From the NCBI GenBank assembly GCA_019454225.1, contig CP075370.1:4024001-4088000 (forward strand): a stretch of DNA of 64,000 nt, in the 5' to 3' direction. The stretch is from Paracoccaceae bacterium (lineage in GTDB: Bacteria > Pseudomonadota > Alphaproteobacteria > Rhodobacterales > Rhodobacteraceae). Every line of letters begins with the position of its first letter. Positions within the stretch are counted from its first letter, which is position 1. Below are positions 56,901 through 64,000 of the stretch, one piece after another. A model generated the notes under the pieces. It was given only the letters and a program-made list of their open reading frames with translations, made no database searches and was not told the DNA's origin. Made by a program: the position numbers and the translations under genes.

Positions 56901-57881
56901 GTGGACGGCGGGCAGGCCAGAACGGCAGGAACAGACCACGGCGGCGGCATCGACGCGGGTGTCGCCTGCTGGGGTGGCGACCGGGCCGACTGGATCGACC
57001 TGTCGACCGGGATCAACCCCGTTCCCTATCCCGTGGGCGACCTGCCGCCCGAGGTCTGGACCGCCTTGCCCGACACCGGGGCGACCGAGCGTCTGCTGGC
57101 CGCGGCGCGGCGGTTCTGGCGGGTGCCGGATGGCGCGGCGATCCTGGCGGCACCGGGCGCCTCGGCCCTGATCGCCCGGATGCCGCATCTGGCAGGCTGC
57201 GGCAGGGCCCATGTTCCCGGCCCCACCTACAACGAGCACGCCCGCGCCTTTCGCGCGGCGGGCGGCACGGCAGGCCCTGACGACCCCTCGGCGCCGGTCC
57301 ATGTCTATGTGCATCCGAACAACCCGGACGGGCGGCTGTGGCCGGTCTCGGCGATGGCGGGGCGACCGTTGACGATCATCGACGAAAGCTTCTGCGATGC
57401 GTCGCCCGATGACAGCCACATCGCCCTGACCGAGGCCGAGGGGGTGGTGGTGCTCAAGAGCTTCGGCAAGTTCTGGGGGCTGGCCGGCCTGCGCCTGGGG
57501 TTTGCCGTCGCGCATCCGCGCACCCTGGCGCCGCTGGACGCCGCCGGCATGGCCGACATGCTGGGGCCGTGGCCGGTGTCGGGGCCCGCCCTGCACATCG
57601 GCGCACGGGCGCTGTCGGATCACGCATGGGCCGCCGCGGCGCGCGACCGGCTGGCGCGCGACGCGGCACGGCTTGACGCGCTGATGCTGGCGCACGGCGC
57701 TGCGGTGGCCGGGGGCACAACGCTGTTCCGCCTCTATCGCGTGGACGACGCCCTGGCCTGGCAGGACCGGTTCGGCCGGTCACATGTCCTGTCCCGCGTC
57801 TTCCCCTACAGCGGCGAATGGCTGCGCCTCGGCCTGCCCGGTTCGGCGGCCGCCTGGGCACGGCTGGAGGCCGCGCTGTGA
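56901..57881 (+). CDS. cobC: Threonine-phosphate decarboxylase (CobC)
   Basis: A protein of 326 residues of the aminotransferase fold. [23 protein letters not shown], the cofactor NPDGRLW motif and the lysine in [16 protein letters not shown] are diagnostic. It supplies the aminopropanol phosphate arm in aerobic cobalamin synthesis. I chose GTG 56901 since GGAGG stands five bases upstream (56891-56895) and the family N-terminus follows; ORFs starting further left have no support. The stop overlaps the next GTG start (GTGA). Confidence 0.88.
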   Translation: MDGGQARTAGTDHGGGIDAGVACWGGDRADWIDLSTGINPVPYPVGDLPPEVWTALPDTGATERLLAAARRFWRVPDGAAILAAPGASALIARMPHLAGCGRAHVPGPTYNEHARAFRAAGGTAGPDDPSAPVHVYVHPNNPDGRLWPVSAMAGRPLTIIDESFCDASPDDSHIALTEAEGVVVLKSFGKFWGLAGLRLGFAVAHPRTLAPLDAAGMADMLGPWPVSGPALHIGARALSDHAWAAAARDRLARDAARLDALMLAHGAAVAGGTTLFRLYRVDDALAWQDRFGRSHVLSRVFPYSGEWLRLGLPGSAAAWARLEAAL

Positions 57882-58786
57882 GCGCCGCGCTGCTGATCCC
57901 GGCGCTGCTGCTGGATGCCGCCCTGGGCGAGCCCCGCTGGGCCTGGGGCCGGGTGCCGCATCCGGCCGTTCTGATGGGGCGCGCGGTCGGCTGGCTGGAC
58001 GCGCGGCTGAACATCGGCACGGCGCGGCGGCTCCGCGGCGTGGCGGCGGTGGCAGTGCTGGTGCTGGGTGCGGCGCTCCTCGGCTGGGTCATCGCGGCGG
58101 TCCCCGATGCGGGCCTGCTGGAAATCCTGCTTGCTGCGATCCTGCTTGCGCAGCGGTCGCTGGTCGATCACGTCCAGGCGGTGGGCGATGCGCTGCGCCT
58201 GTCGGTCGCCGAAGGGCGACGGGCGGTTGCGCGGATCGTCGGACGCGACACGGCCGCAATGACCGAGGCCGAGGTGTCGCGCGCCGCCATCGAGAGTGCG
58301 GCCGAGAATCTGTCGGATGGGGTGGTGGCGCCCGCCTTCTGGTTCCTGGTGGCGGGGCTGCCCGGCATTCTGGTCTACAAGGCGGTGAACACCGCCGACA
58401 GCATGATCGGCCATCGCACCCCCCGGCACGAAGCATTCGGCTGGGCGGCAGCGCGGCTGGACGATGTTCTGAACTGGATTCCCGCGCGGCTGACCGCCGT
58501 GCTGATCGCTCTGACCTCGGGCCGGACCGAGGCACGCCCGATCCTGCGCGACGCCCCGCTGCACCGCAGCCCGAACGCGGGCTGGCCCGAGGCCGCCATG
58601 GCCGTGGTGCTGGGCGTCGCCCTGTCGGGGCCGCGCGCCTACAACGGCGAGCGGCGGGACTATCCCTTTGTCCTGCCGGAAGGGCGGCGCGACGCGGGGC
58701 CCGCCGACATCGATCGTGCCGTGACGGTGCTCTGGCGCAGTTGGGCCGGCTGCCTGGCGGCGACGGTCCTGCTGGCGCTGATCTGA
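57878..58786 (+). CDS. cobD: Adenosylcobinamide-phosphate synthase (CobD/CbiB)
   Basis: A membrane protein of 302 residues. [25 protein letters not shown] near the start, and [18 protein letters not shown] and [14 protein letters not shown] are family signatures. It attaches aminopropanol to adenosylcobyric acid. The GTG at 57878 overlaps the cobC stop by four bases. Other cobalamin genes are not in the window. Confidence 0.9.
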   Translation: MSAALLIPALLLDAALGEPRWAWGRVPHPAVLMGRAVGWLDARLNIGTARRLRGVAAVAVLVLGAALLGWVIAAVPDAGLLEILLAAILLAQRSLVDHVQAVGDALRLSVAEGRRAVARIVGRDTAAMTEAEVSRAAIESAAENLSDGVVAPAFWFLVAGLPGILVYKAVNTADSMIGHRTPRHEAFGWAAARLDDVLNWIPARLTAVLIALTSGRTEARPILRDAPLHRSPNAGWPEAAMAVVLGVALSGPRAYNGERRDYPFVLPEGRRDAGPADIDRAVTVLWRSWAGCLAATVLLALI

Positions 58787-58876
58787 CGGTATTGCCTGCG
58801 GTATCCGTGCGCGACCTGAACCTGTCGCAAAGGCGCGAGACGGCCCCGTGGTCGCGGCGCGACATGGGGTCGTATC

Positions 58877-60115
58877 ATGGCGACCCGGTACCTTCCTCTG
58901 TTCCTGCGCCACAGCCCGACCCCGCGGGTCGAGCATTTCGCCATTCTGTCGGGTCTTGAGGCCGCGGTCAGGGGTACGCTGATCTCGGTCATGCCGCTCG
59001 CGGTCTATGATGCGCTCGGCTCTGCGGCGGCCACCAGCCAGATCTATTTCGGTGTCGGTGTCGTGGCGCTGCTCTGGGGGCTGATGGTGCCATGGGCCAC
59101 CCGCTTCGTGCCGCGCCGCTGGACCTATACGGGCGGGGCCAGCCTGTACCTTGTCGGCATGGCCTGCGCGGCGGCGGGCGGGCCGATCCTGGTGCCGCTG
59201 GGGCTGCTGGCCGGGGCGATAGCCACCGCCACCACCTTCGTCTGCCTGAACGCCTATGTGCTCGACTATGTGGACCGCGCGAACCTCGGGCGCAGCCAGT
59301 CCACGCAGATGCTCTATGCGGCGGCACCGTGGGCGGCGGGGCCGGTGCTGGGCGTCTGGCTGCGCAGCCTGTGGGCGCCCGCGCCGTTCATCCTGGCGGG
59401 GGTGTTCGCCGTCACGCTGATCGTGGTGTTCTGGGTGCTGAGGATGGGCAACGGGCGGCAGATCGCCCGGGCGAAGGGGCCTGCCCCGAATCCGCTGGCC
59501 TACATCGGCCCCTTCCTGCGCCAACCCCGGCTGATCGCGGGCTGGCTGTTCGCGGTGCTGCGGTCCTGCGGCTGGTGGGTCTATGTCGTCTACCTTCCGA
59601 TCTTCTGTGTCGAGAACGGGTTGGGCGACCAGATCGCGGGGATCGCCCTGTCGCTGTCGAACGCGATGCTGTTCACCACGCCGCTGATGCTGGCCTGGGC
59701 GCGGCGGCGTTCGGTGCGTCAGGCGGTCCGCACGGGGTTCGGTGCCTGTGCGGTGCTGTTCCTGCTGGCGACGGTGGTGTCGCCGCTGCCATGGGTGACG
59801 GTGGCGGTGATCATGGTGGCGTCGGTCTTTCTGGTCCTGCTGGATGTCATCGGCGGCCTGCCGTTCCTGATGGCGGTGAAGCCGTCGCAGCGGGTGGACA
59901 TGGCGGCGGTCTATTCCTCGTTCCGCGATGTGTCGGGCATCCTGACGCCGGGGGTAGCGTGGCTGGTTCTGCTGGTGGCGCCGCTGCCGGCGATCTTTGC
60001 CGCCTGCGGCGTTGGCCTTGCGGCGTCATGGGCGGTCGCGGGGCGACTGCATCCGCGCCTCGGGGCGATGCGGCCGTCGCGTGGCGGGACCGGCAGCCTG
60101 CGCCCCGCCGAGTGA
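58877..60115 (+). CDS. Major facilitator superfamily transporter
   Basis: A transporter of 412 residues with 12 predicted membrane segments. The loop between helices 2 and 3 reads WATRFVPRRWTYTGG, and there is a central cytoplasmic loop near residue 205 (GRQIARAKGPAPNP). No substrate-specific motif is seen. It lies 90 bases after cobD without an obvious promoter, so co-transcription is possible; a link with cobalamin export or uptake is speculation. Confidence 0.85.
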   Translation: MATRYLPLFLRHSPTPRVEHFAILSGLEAAVRGTLISVMPLAVYDALGSAAATSQIYFGVGVVALLWGLMVPWATRFVPRRWTYTGGASLYLVGMACAAAGGPILVPLGLLAGAIATATTFVCLNAYVLDYVDRANLGRSQSTQMLYAAAPWAAGPVLGVWLRSLWAPAPFILAGVFAVTLIVVFWVLRMGNGRQIARAKGPAPNPLAYIGPFLRQPRLIAGWLFAVLRSCGWWVYVVYLPIFCVENGLGDQIAGIALSLSNAMLFTTPLMLAWARRRSVRQAVRTGFGACAVLFLLATVVSPLPWVTVAVIMVASVFLVLLDVIGGLPFLMAVKPSQRVDMAAVYSSFRDVSGILTPGVAWLVLLVAPLPAIFAACGVGLAASWAVAGRLHPRLGAMRPSRGGTGSLRPAE

Positions 60116-60161
60116 CGGCGCCGCAGTAGACCGGCGGGTCGCGCGGCGGTAGGGTCGGGCC

Positions 60162-60821
60162 ATGCTGCGCCTGTTGTCCCGCCTTTCCCCCCGCGACTGG
60201 CTGATCGTGATCGGCGGCCTTGCCCTGGTGGCAGGGATCGAGATGGCCAAGCCGCTGGCGACGCCAGCCGAACCCGATCCGGTCGTGGCGGCGGCGCCCG
60301 CGCCGCCCGGCCCGCCCGTGCTGATGCCCGAGGCCACACGCCGGATCGTCCGCGACATCGCACGGCTGCGACCCGAGGAAAGCGTGGAGATGGACAAGGC
60401 GATGACCGACGCGCCCTATTTCGCGGCGCATGCGGTGGGGGACGAGGGGGCCTATGGCTGGTCGCGGGGGTTCGGCACCCGGGCCGCCGCGCGGGCGGCG
60501 GCGCTGGCGATCTGCGGCAAGCACGGCACCAACTGCACCGTGGTGGCCGAGGTGCTGCCGCTGGGCGACCGGGTGGATTCGCCGGAGGCCCTTTCGTTCG
60601 ACCAGGCCGAGGGGTATCGCCGGGTCCAGGGCCTGCTGGGTCCGCGCGCCTTTGCCCGGTCGGTCGACGGGGCCTGGGGGGCGGCCGTCGGGGAGACCGC
60701 CGATGCGGCGGCGGCGCAGGCGCTGCGCCTGTGTGACGAGGGGCGCAACATGGACGGGGCGCTGCCATCCATGCCCTGCGAGGCGGTCGCGGTCTGGGAC
60801 GACGGGCTGCTGCCACCCTGA
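60162..60821 (+). CDS. Membrane-anchored DUF4189-like protein
   Basis: A protein of 219 residues. Residues 12-28 are one membrane anchor, then a Pro/Ala linker. Two related repeats follow, AYGWSRGFGTRAAARAAALAIC (97-118) and AWGAAVGETADAAAAQALRLC (171-191), each ending in a cysteine with a second cysteine 7-15 residues later, like the DUF4189/SLR-type domains. Function unknown. Confidence 0.65.
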   Translation: MLRLLSRLSPRDWLIVIGGLALVAGIEMAKPLATPAEPDPVVAAAPAPPGPPVLMPEATRRIVRDIARLRPEESVEMDKAMTDAPYFAAHAVGDEGAYGWSRGFGTRAAARAAALAICGKHGTNCTVVAEVLPLGDRVDSPEALSFDQAEGYRRVQGLLGPRAFARSVDGAWGAAVGETADAAAAQALRLCDEGRNMDGALPSMPCEAVAVWDDGLLPP

Positions 60822-60826
60822 GGGGC

Positions 60827-60841
60827 GTCCCACGATGGGAC
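60827..60841 (+). repeat. Small dyad after the DUF4189-like gene
   Basis: GTCCCA-N3-TGGGAC forms a perfect six-base stem five bases after the stop codon; there is no T-run, so it is more likely part of mRNA 3' structure than a terminator. Confidence 0.4.
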
Positions 60842-60866
60842 ATGCGCGGGCCCAAGCATTTTCAAT

Positions 60867-60896
60867 GGGTTAGGATGGGGTCCTTAACCCTTTGTT
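60867..60896 (+). terminator. Terminator after the DUF4189-like gene
   Basis: GGGTTAGGA and TCCTTAACCC form a nearly perfect stem with a short loop and TTTGTT follows, as in an intrinsic terminator. It separates convergent transcripts. Confidence 0.5.
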
Positions 60897-61043
60897 AGGT
60901 TCCGGCCTCCGCTGGCCCCGCATCGGGGGCGCAAGAGCCGCGAACCGCACCCCGCGACAGACGGGCCCGCGCGATCCCGGCCGGTGTCCCGGTTGCCGGA
61001 GGAGGGCCGACCGCTGCGCGCCCACCCCGGGCCCGCAGCGCCC

Positions 61044-62708
61044 CTAGTCCAGCAGCCGCCTTGCGATGACCTGGGCCTGAATCTCGGCGGCACCTTCGAA
61101 GATGTTCAGGATGCGGGCGTCGCAAAGGATACGGCTGATGCGGTATTCCAGCGCAAATCCGTTGCCGCCGTGGATCTGCAGCGCGTTGTCCGCCGCAGCC
61201 CAGGCGACGCGGGCACCCAGAAGCTTGGCCATGCCGGCCTCGAGGTCGCAGCGCCGGTCGTGATCCTTCTGCCAGGCGCTGAAGTAGGTGAGCTGGCGGG
61301 CGATCATGATCTCGACCGCCATCATCGCCAGTTTCCCTGCCACCCGGGGAAACTCGATCAGCGCGCGGCCGAACTGCTTGCGGTCTTCGGCGTATTGCAT
61401 GCCGGTTTCCAGCGCCGACTGCGCCACACCAACCGCCCGGGCGGCGGTCTGGATGCGGGCGGATTCGAAGGTCTGCATGAGCTGCTTGAACCCCTGCCCC
61501 TCGACCCCGCCCAGAAGGTTGTCGGCGGCAACCGGGAAGTCGTCGAAGTTGACCGTGTATTCCTTCATGCCGCGATAGCCCAGAACCTCGATCTCGCCGC
61601 CGGAGAGGCCGGGGTCGACAAAGGGCTGCGCGTCGGTTCCCGGCGTCTTTTCCGCCAGGAACATCGACAGGCCCCGATAATCGGTCGTGCCCTCGACCGA
61701 CCGGGCCAGCACGGTCATCACATGGGTCCGGGCGGCATGGGTGATCCAGGTCTTGTTGCCGGTGATCGACCAGCCGTCGCCTGCCTTGCGGGCGCGAGTG
61801 CGCAGGCTGCCGAGGTCGGAGCCGGTGTTGGGTTCGGTGAAGACCGCCGTGGGCAGGATGTCGCCGCTGGCCAGTCCGGGCAGCCATTTCGCCTTTTGCG
61901 CGTCGGTTCCGCCGCAGAGGATCAGTTCGGCCGCGATTTCGGACCGCGTGCCGAGACTGCCGACACCGATGTATCCGCGCGACAGTTCCTCGGACACCAC
62001 GACCATGCTGGCCTTCGAGAGGCCGAGGCCGCCCCATTGCTCGGGGATGGTCAGGCCGAAAACGCCCATGTCGGCGAGCCTGGCGATCAGGTCCATCGGG
62101 ATCAGTTCGTCCTTCAGGTGCCAGTCATGGGCGAAGGGGATCACCTCTTCGTCCGAGAAGCGGCGGAACTGGTCGCGGATCATTTCGAGTTCGTCATCGA
62201 GGCCGGTGGCCCCGAAGGTGGCCCGCCCCTGGTTCTGCCGCATCAGCGCGACAAGCTGGGCCCGCGCGGCCGGCGTATTGCCCTGCGCGATCAGTCGGGC
62301 GGCCTCGGGCCCCGGGTTCCAGGTGCAGCCGATGTCGGACAGGCGCGCGATTTCCCCCTGGCTCATCGGGATGCCGCCCGCGATCTGCGCGAGGTATTCG
62401 CCAAACCCGATCTGCAGGATCAGCCCTTCCATCGCGCCAAGGCGACCGGCCTCGTCCAGGCGCCCGGCCCATGCGCAAAGCTGGCGCATCGCCTGGGCAT
62501 AGGTCGCCAGCCAGGCAACGGCATGCGCGGCGTGCTGGTCAGCGTCGATCAGGCCGGCGCTGACCTTGCCGCCCAGCGTGACCCGCCCGCGCAGGGTGTC
62601 GATCGCCCGCGACTCGAGCGCGGCAAGCTCGGGCAGGGTCGCGGCGGCCAGCGACAGGACATCGGGGATGGCTGCGGCGGAGGGCGGGGTCTGGCCGTCA
62701 TGGGGCAT
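61044..62708 (-). CDS. mcd: (2S)-methylsuccinyl-CoA dehydrogenase-like acyl-CoA dehydrogenase
   Basis: A flavoenzyme of 554 residues, longer than ordinary acyl-CoA dehydrogenases (about 380) because of a helical N-terminal domain of about 150 residues, as in Mcd of the ethylmalonyl-CoA pathway. Core motifs: VFGLTIPEQWGGLGLS, TAVFTEPNTGSDLGS, GNKTWITHA, GYRGMKEYTVNFD and LQIHGGNGFALEYRISR; the catalytic glutamate lies in ILNIFEGAAEIQ near the C-terminus. Mcd oxidises methylsuccinyl-CoA to mesaconyl-CoA in acetate assimilation. A ribosome site AGGAGAG precedes the ATG. Other acyl-CoA dehydrogenases of this length exist, so the exact substrate is probable only. Confidence 0.8.
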   Translation of the reverse strand: MPHDGQTPPSAAAIPDVLSLAAATLPELAALESRAIDTLRGRVTLGGKVSAGLIDADQHAAHAVAWLATYAQAMRQLCAWAGRLDEAGRLGAMEGLILQIGFGEYLAQIAGGIPMSQGEIARLSDIGCTWNPGPEAARLIAQGNTPAARAQLVALMRQNQGRATFGATGLDDELEMIRDQFRRFSDEEVIPFAHDWHLKDELIPMDLIARLADMGVFGLTIPEQWGGLGLSKASMVVVSEELSRGYIGVGSLGTRSEIAAELILCGGTDAQKAKWLPGLASGDILPTAVFTEPNTGSDLGSLRTRARKAGDGWSITGNKTWITHAARTHVMTVLARSVEGTTDYRGLSMFLAEKTPGTDAQPFVDPGLSGGEIEVLGYRGMKEYTVNFDDFPVAADNLLGGVEGQGFKQLMQTFESARIQTAARAVGVAQSALETGMQYAEDRKQFGRALIEFPRVAGKLAMMAVEIMIARQLTYFSAWQKDHDRRCDLEAGMAKLLGARVAWAAADNALQIHGGNGFALEYRISRILCDARILNIFEGAAEIQAQVIARRLLD

Positions 62709-62867
62709 GGAATCTCTCCTTTGCTTGGCGGAAGCAGTTAGGATGTTTGCAGGTGCAGCGCAATATTAATTCGCAACCGCAGCACAGGGCGACGTAAAAT
62801 GTCGCGGACGATTGGGTCGTGCAGTCCCCCGGCGACCGCGATAAGGGAGAGCAAAACGGGGGGCAGG

Positions 62868-63638
62868 ATGGAATTCCTGATGGCCGGACAGGGGGCGGCG
62901 GCGTTCTGGGCTGCCGTGTCCGTCACAGTGTTCGCGGGCTTCGTGAAGGGGGCGGTGGGCTTTGCCATGCCGCTGATCATGATCGGGGCATTCTCGGCCT
63001 TCCTGCCGCCGCAGGTGGCGCTGGCGGGCCTGATCCTGCCCACGTTGGTCACCAATGTCGCGCAGGCGTTCCGCGACGGGCCCGCCGCCGCCTTCGACAG
63101 CGCGCGCAGCTACCGGCGGTTCCTGGCCGGGACGGTGGTGTTCATCGTGATCAGCGCCCAGTTCGTGACGGTGATTCCGCAGACGCTGTTCCTGCTGCTG
63201 CTGGGCGTGCCGATCACGGCCTTCGCGCTGCTGCAGCTGTCGGGCCGCCCGCTGGCGCTGCGGCTGGAACACCGCAGCCGGGCGGAATGGGTGGCCGGGG
63301 TGATCGGCGGGCTTTACGGCGGGATCTCGGGTGTCTGGGGGCCGCCGCTGATCGTCTACCTGCTGTCGATCGGCGCGCCCAAATCGGAAACCCTGCGGGT
63401 GCAGGGCGTGGTGTTCCTGATCGGGGCGATCGTGCTGCTGTCGGCGCATCTGACATCCGGCATCATGAACGCGGACACCGTGCCGTTCTCGGCGGCGCTG
63501 GCGGTTCCGGCGATGGCGGGTCTGGCGTTGGGCCAGTGGGCCGGGCGCAGGCTGGATCAGGCGCGGTTCCGCTGGTGGACGCAGGTGCTTCTGGTGGTGA
63601 CGGGGCTGAACCTGGTGCGAAGCGCGCTGGCGGCCTGA
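62868..63638 (+). CDS. TauE/SafE family permease
   Basis: A membrane protein of 256 residues with about eight helices. GFVKGAVGFAMPLIMIG near residue 25 and GGLYGGISGVWGPPLIVYL near residue 150 are the two TauE/SafE repeats. Members export sulfite, sulfoacetate or other organic anions. GGGGGGCAGG precedes the ATG at 62868. Divergent from mcd, convergent with pckA. Confidence 0.88.
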   Translation: MEFLMAGQGAAAFWAAVSVTVFAGFVKGAVGFAMPLIMIGAFSAFLPPQVALAGLILPTLVTNVAQAFRDGPAAAFDSARSYRRFLAGTVVFIVISAQFVTVIPQTLFLLLLGVPITAFALLQLSGRPLALRLEHRSRAEWVAGVIGGLYGGISGVWGPPLIVYLLSIGAPKSETLRVQGVVFLIGAIVLLSAHLTSGIMNADTVPFSAALAVPAMAGLALGQWAGRRLDQARFRWWTQVLLVVTGLNLVRSALAA

Positions 63639-63644
63639 GGCGGA

Positions 63645-63666
63645 CCGGTTTCCCGCGGGAAACCGG
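63645..63666. terminator. Perfect 22-base palindrome between convergent genes
   Basis: A palindrome of eleven-base arms (left arm CCGGTTTCCCG) lies seven bases after the permease stop and 14 bases before the pckA stop. It can form a hairpin in either direction and probably acts as a shared transcript end; neither side has a long T-run. Confidence 0.55.
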
Positions 63667-63680
63667 CGCCCCCGGGGCCG

Positions 63681-64000
63681 TCAGCCGATGGCGGCGGCCC
63701 TCACCTCGTCATCGATGTAGGGTGCGTACTGGCCGAAGTTGTCGGCGAACATCTGCACCAGTCGGGCGGCCTGCCGGTCATAGGCGGTGGCGTCGCCCCA
63801 GGTGCCGCGCGGGTCGAGAAGCTGGCTGTCGACGCCGGGAACCGCAACCGGCACCTCGAAGCCGAAGTTCGGATCGCGGCGGAACGCCCCGCCGGCAAGC
63901 GATCCGTCCAGTGCCGCGGTCAGCAGTGCGCGGGTGGCCCGGATCGGCATCCGCCGTCCGGTTCCATAGGCGCCGCCGGTCCATCCGGTGTTGACCAGCC
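63681..64000 (-). CDS. pckA: Phosphoenolpyruvate carboxykinase (ATP), 3' part
   Basis: The last 106 codons of an ATP-type PEP carboxykinase; the gene continues beyond the window. The visible part begins [14 protein letters not shown] and continues [11 protein letters not shown] and [14 protein letters not shown], diagnostic for PckA, and ends [10 protein letters not shown]. It makes PEP from oxaloacetate for gluconeogenesis, which fits beside an acetate-assimilation enzyme. The catalytic kinase motifs are outside the window. Confidence 0.95.
   Translation of the reverse strand, partial: LVNTGWTGGAYGTGRRMPIRATRALLTAALDGSLAGGAFRRDPNFGFEVPVAVPGVDSQLLDPRGTWGDATAYDRQAARLVQMFADNFGQYAPYIDDEVRAAAIG

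Overview
The window looks like a chromosomal segment of a high-GC alphaproteobacterium of the order Rhodobacterales (Rhodobacteraceae/Paracoccaceae type). The evidence is the core gene order rpoZ, rsh, DUF2062, pdxJ, acpS, lepB, rnc, era, DUF1491, recO, the three tandem peptide deformylase genes followed by fmt, and an AcuI-type reductase, a methylsuccinyl-CoA dehydrogenase-like enzyme and an ATP-type pckA. I see no rRNA, tRNA, CRISPR array, insertion sequence or prophage. About 64 protein genes fill nearly all of the DNA. No gap exceeds 300 bases; the longest are 23300-23580, 60822-61043, 54463-54683 and 47229-47448.

Region 1 (1-10872) is a catabolic locus. An IclR regulator, a flavin-dependent dehydrogenase and a TIM-barrel isomerase form a minus-strand operon. 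Divergent from it are a LysR regulator and then a complete tripartite tricarboxylate transporter (TctC, TctB, TctA), a shikimate/quinate dehydrogenase-like enzyme and a two-domain 3-dehydroshikimate dehydratase (QuiC1 type). Together they suggest import of a quinate- or shikimate-like alicyclic acid and its conversion to protocatechuate. A flavin reductase gene is cut by the left edge.

Region 2 (10873-20912) holds an acrylyl-CoA reductase homologue, a DUF1326/DUF2182 membrane pair, an ABC importer operon with an NMT1-type binding protein and a fused double permease that ends in a glycosyltransferase gene, a membrane phosphatase-superfamily enzyme coupled to a CDP-alcohol phosphatidyltransferase, and a cytochrome b561.

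Region 3 (20913-33616) holds parC, an SH3-domain protein, a GNAT acetyltransferase, a polytopic membrane protein (possibly TsoY) whose promoter carries a sulfide-repressor-like operator, smc, a MOSC protein, an RTX calcium-binding protein, a glycosyltransferase and a lytic transglycosylase.

Region 4 (33713-46678) is the conserved information-processing and stringent-response operon run from a good promoter in front of rpoZ. It is followed by a pyruvyl transferase-like gene, a folK gene fused to a sialyltransferase-like GT29 domain, an NYN-domain gene and ispH.

Region 5 (46740-54462) holds a caspase-family protein with one degenerate and one intact caspase domain, rnhA, a TRIC-type channel, a TetR regulator, and the def-def-def-fmt operon. 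Region 6 (54684-64000) holds a C-S lyase, a PilZ-like protein, cobC and cobD for cobalamin, a major facilitator transporter, a DUF4189-like protein, the mcd-like gene, a TauE/SafE permease and the 3' end of pckA.
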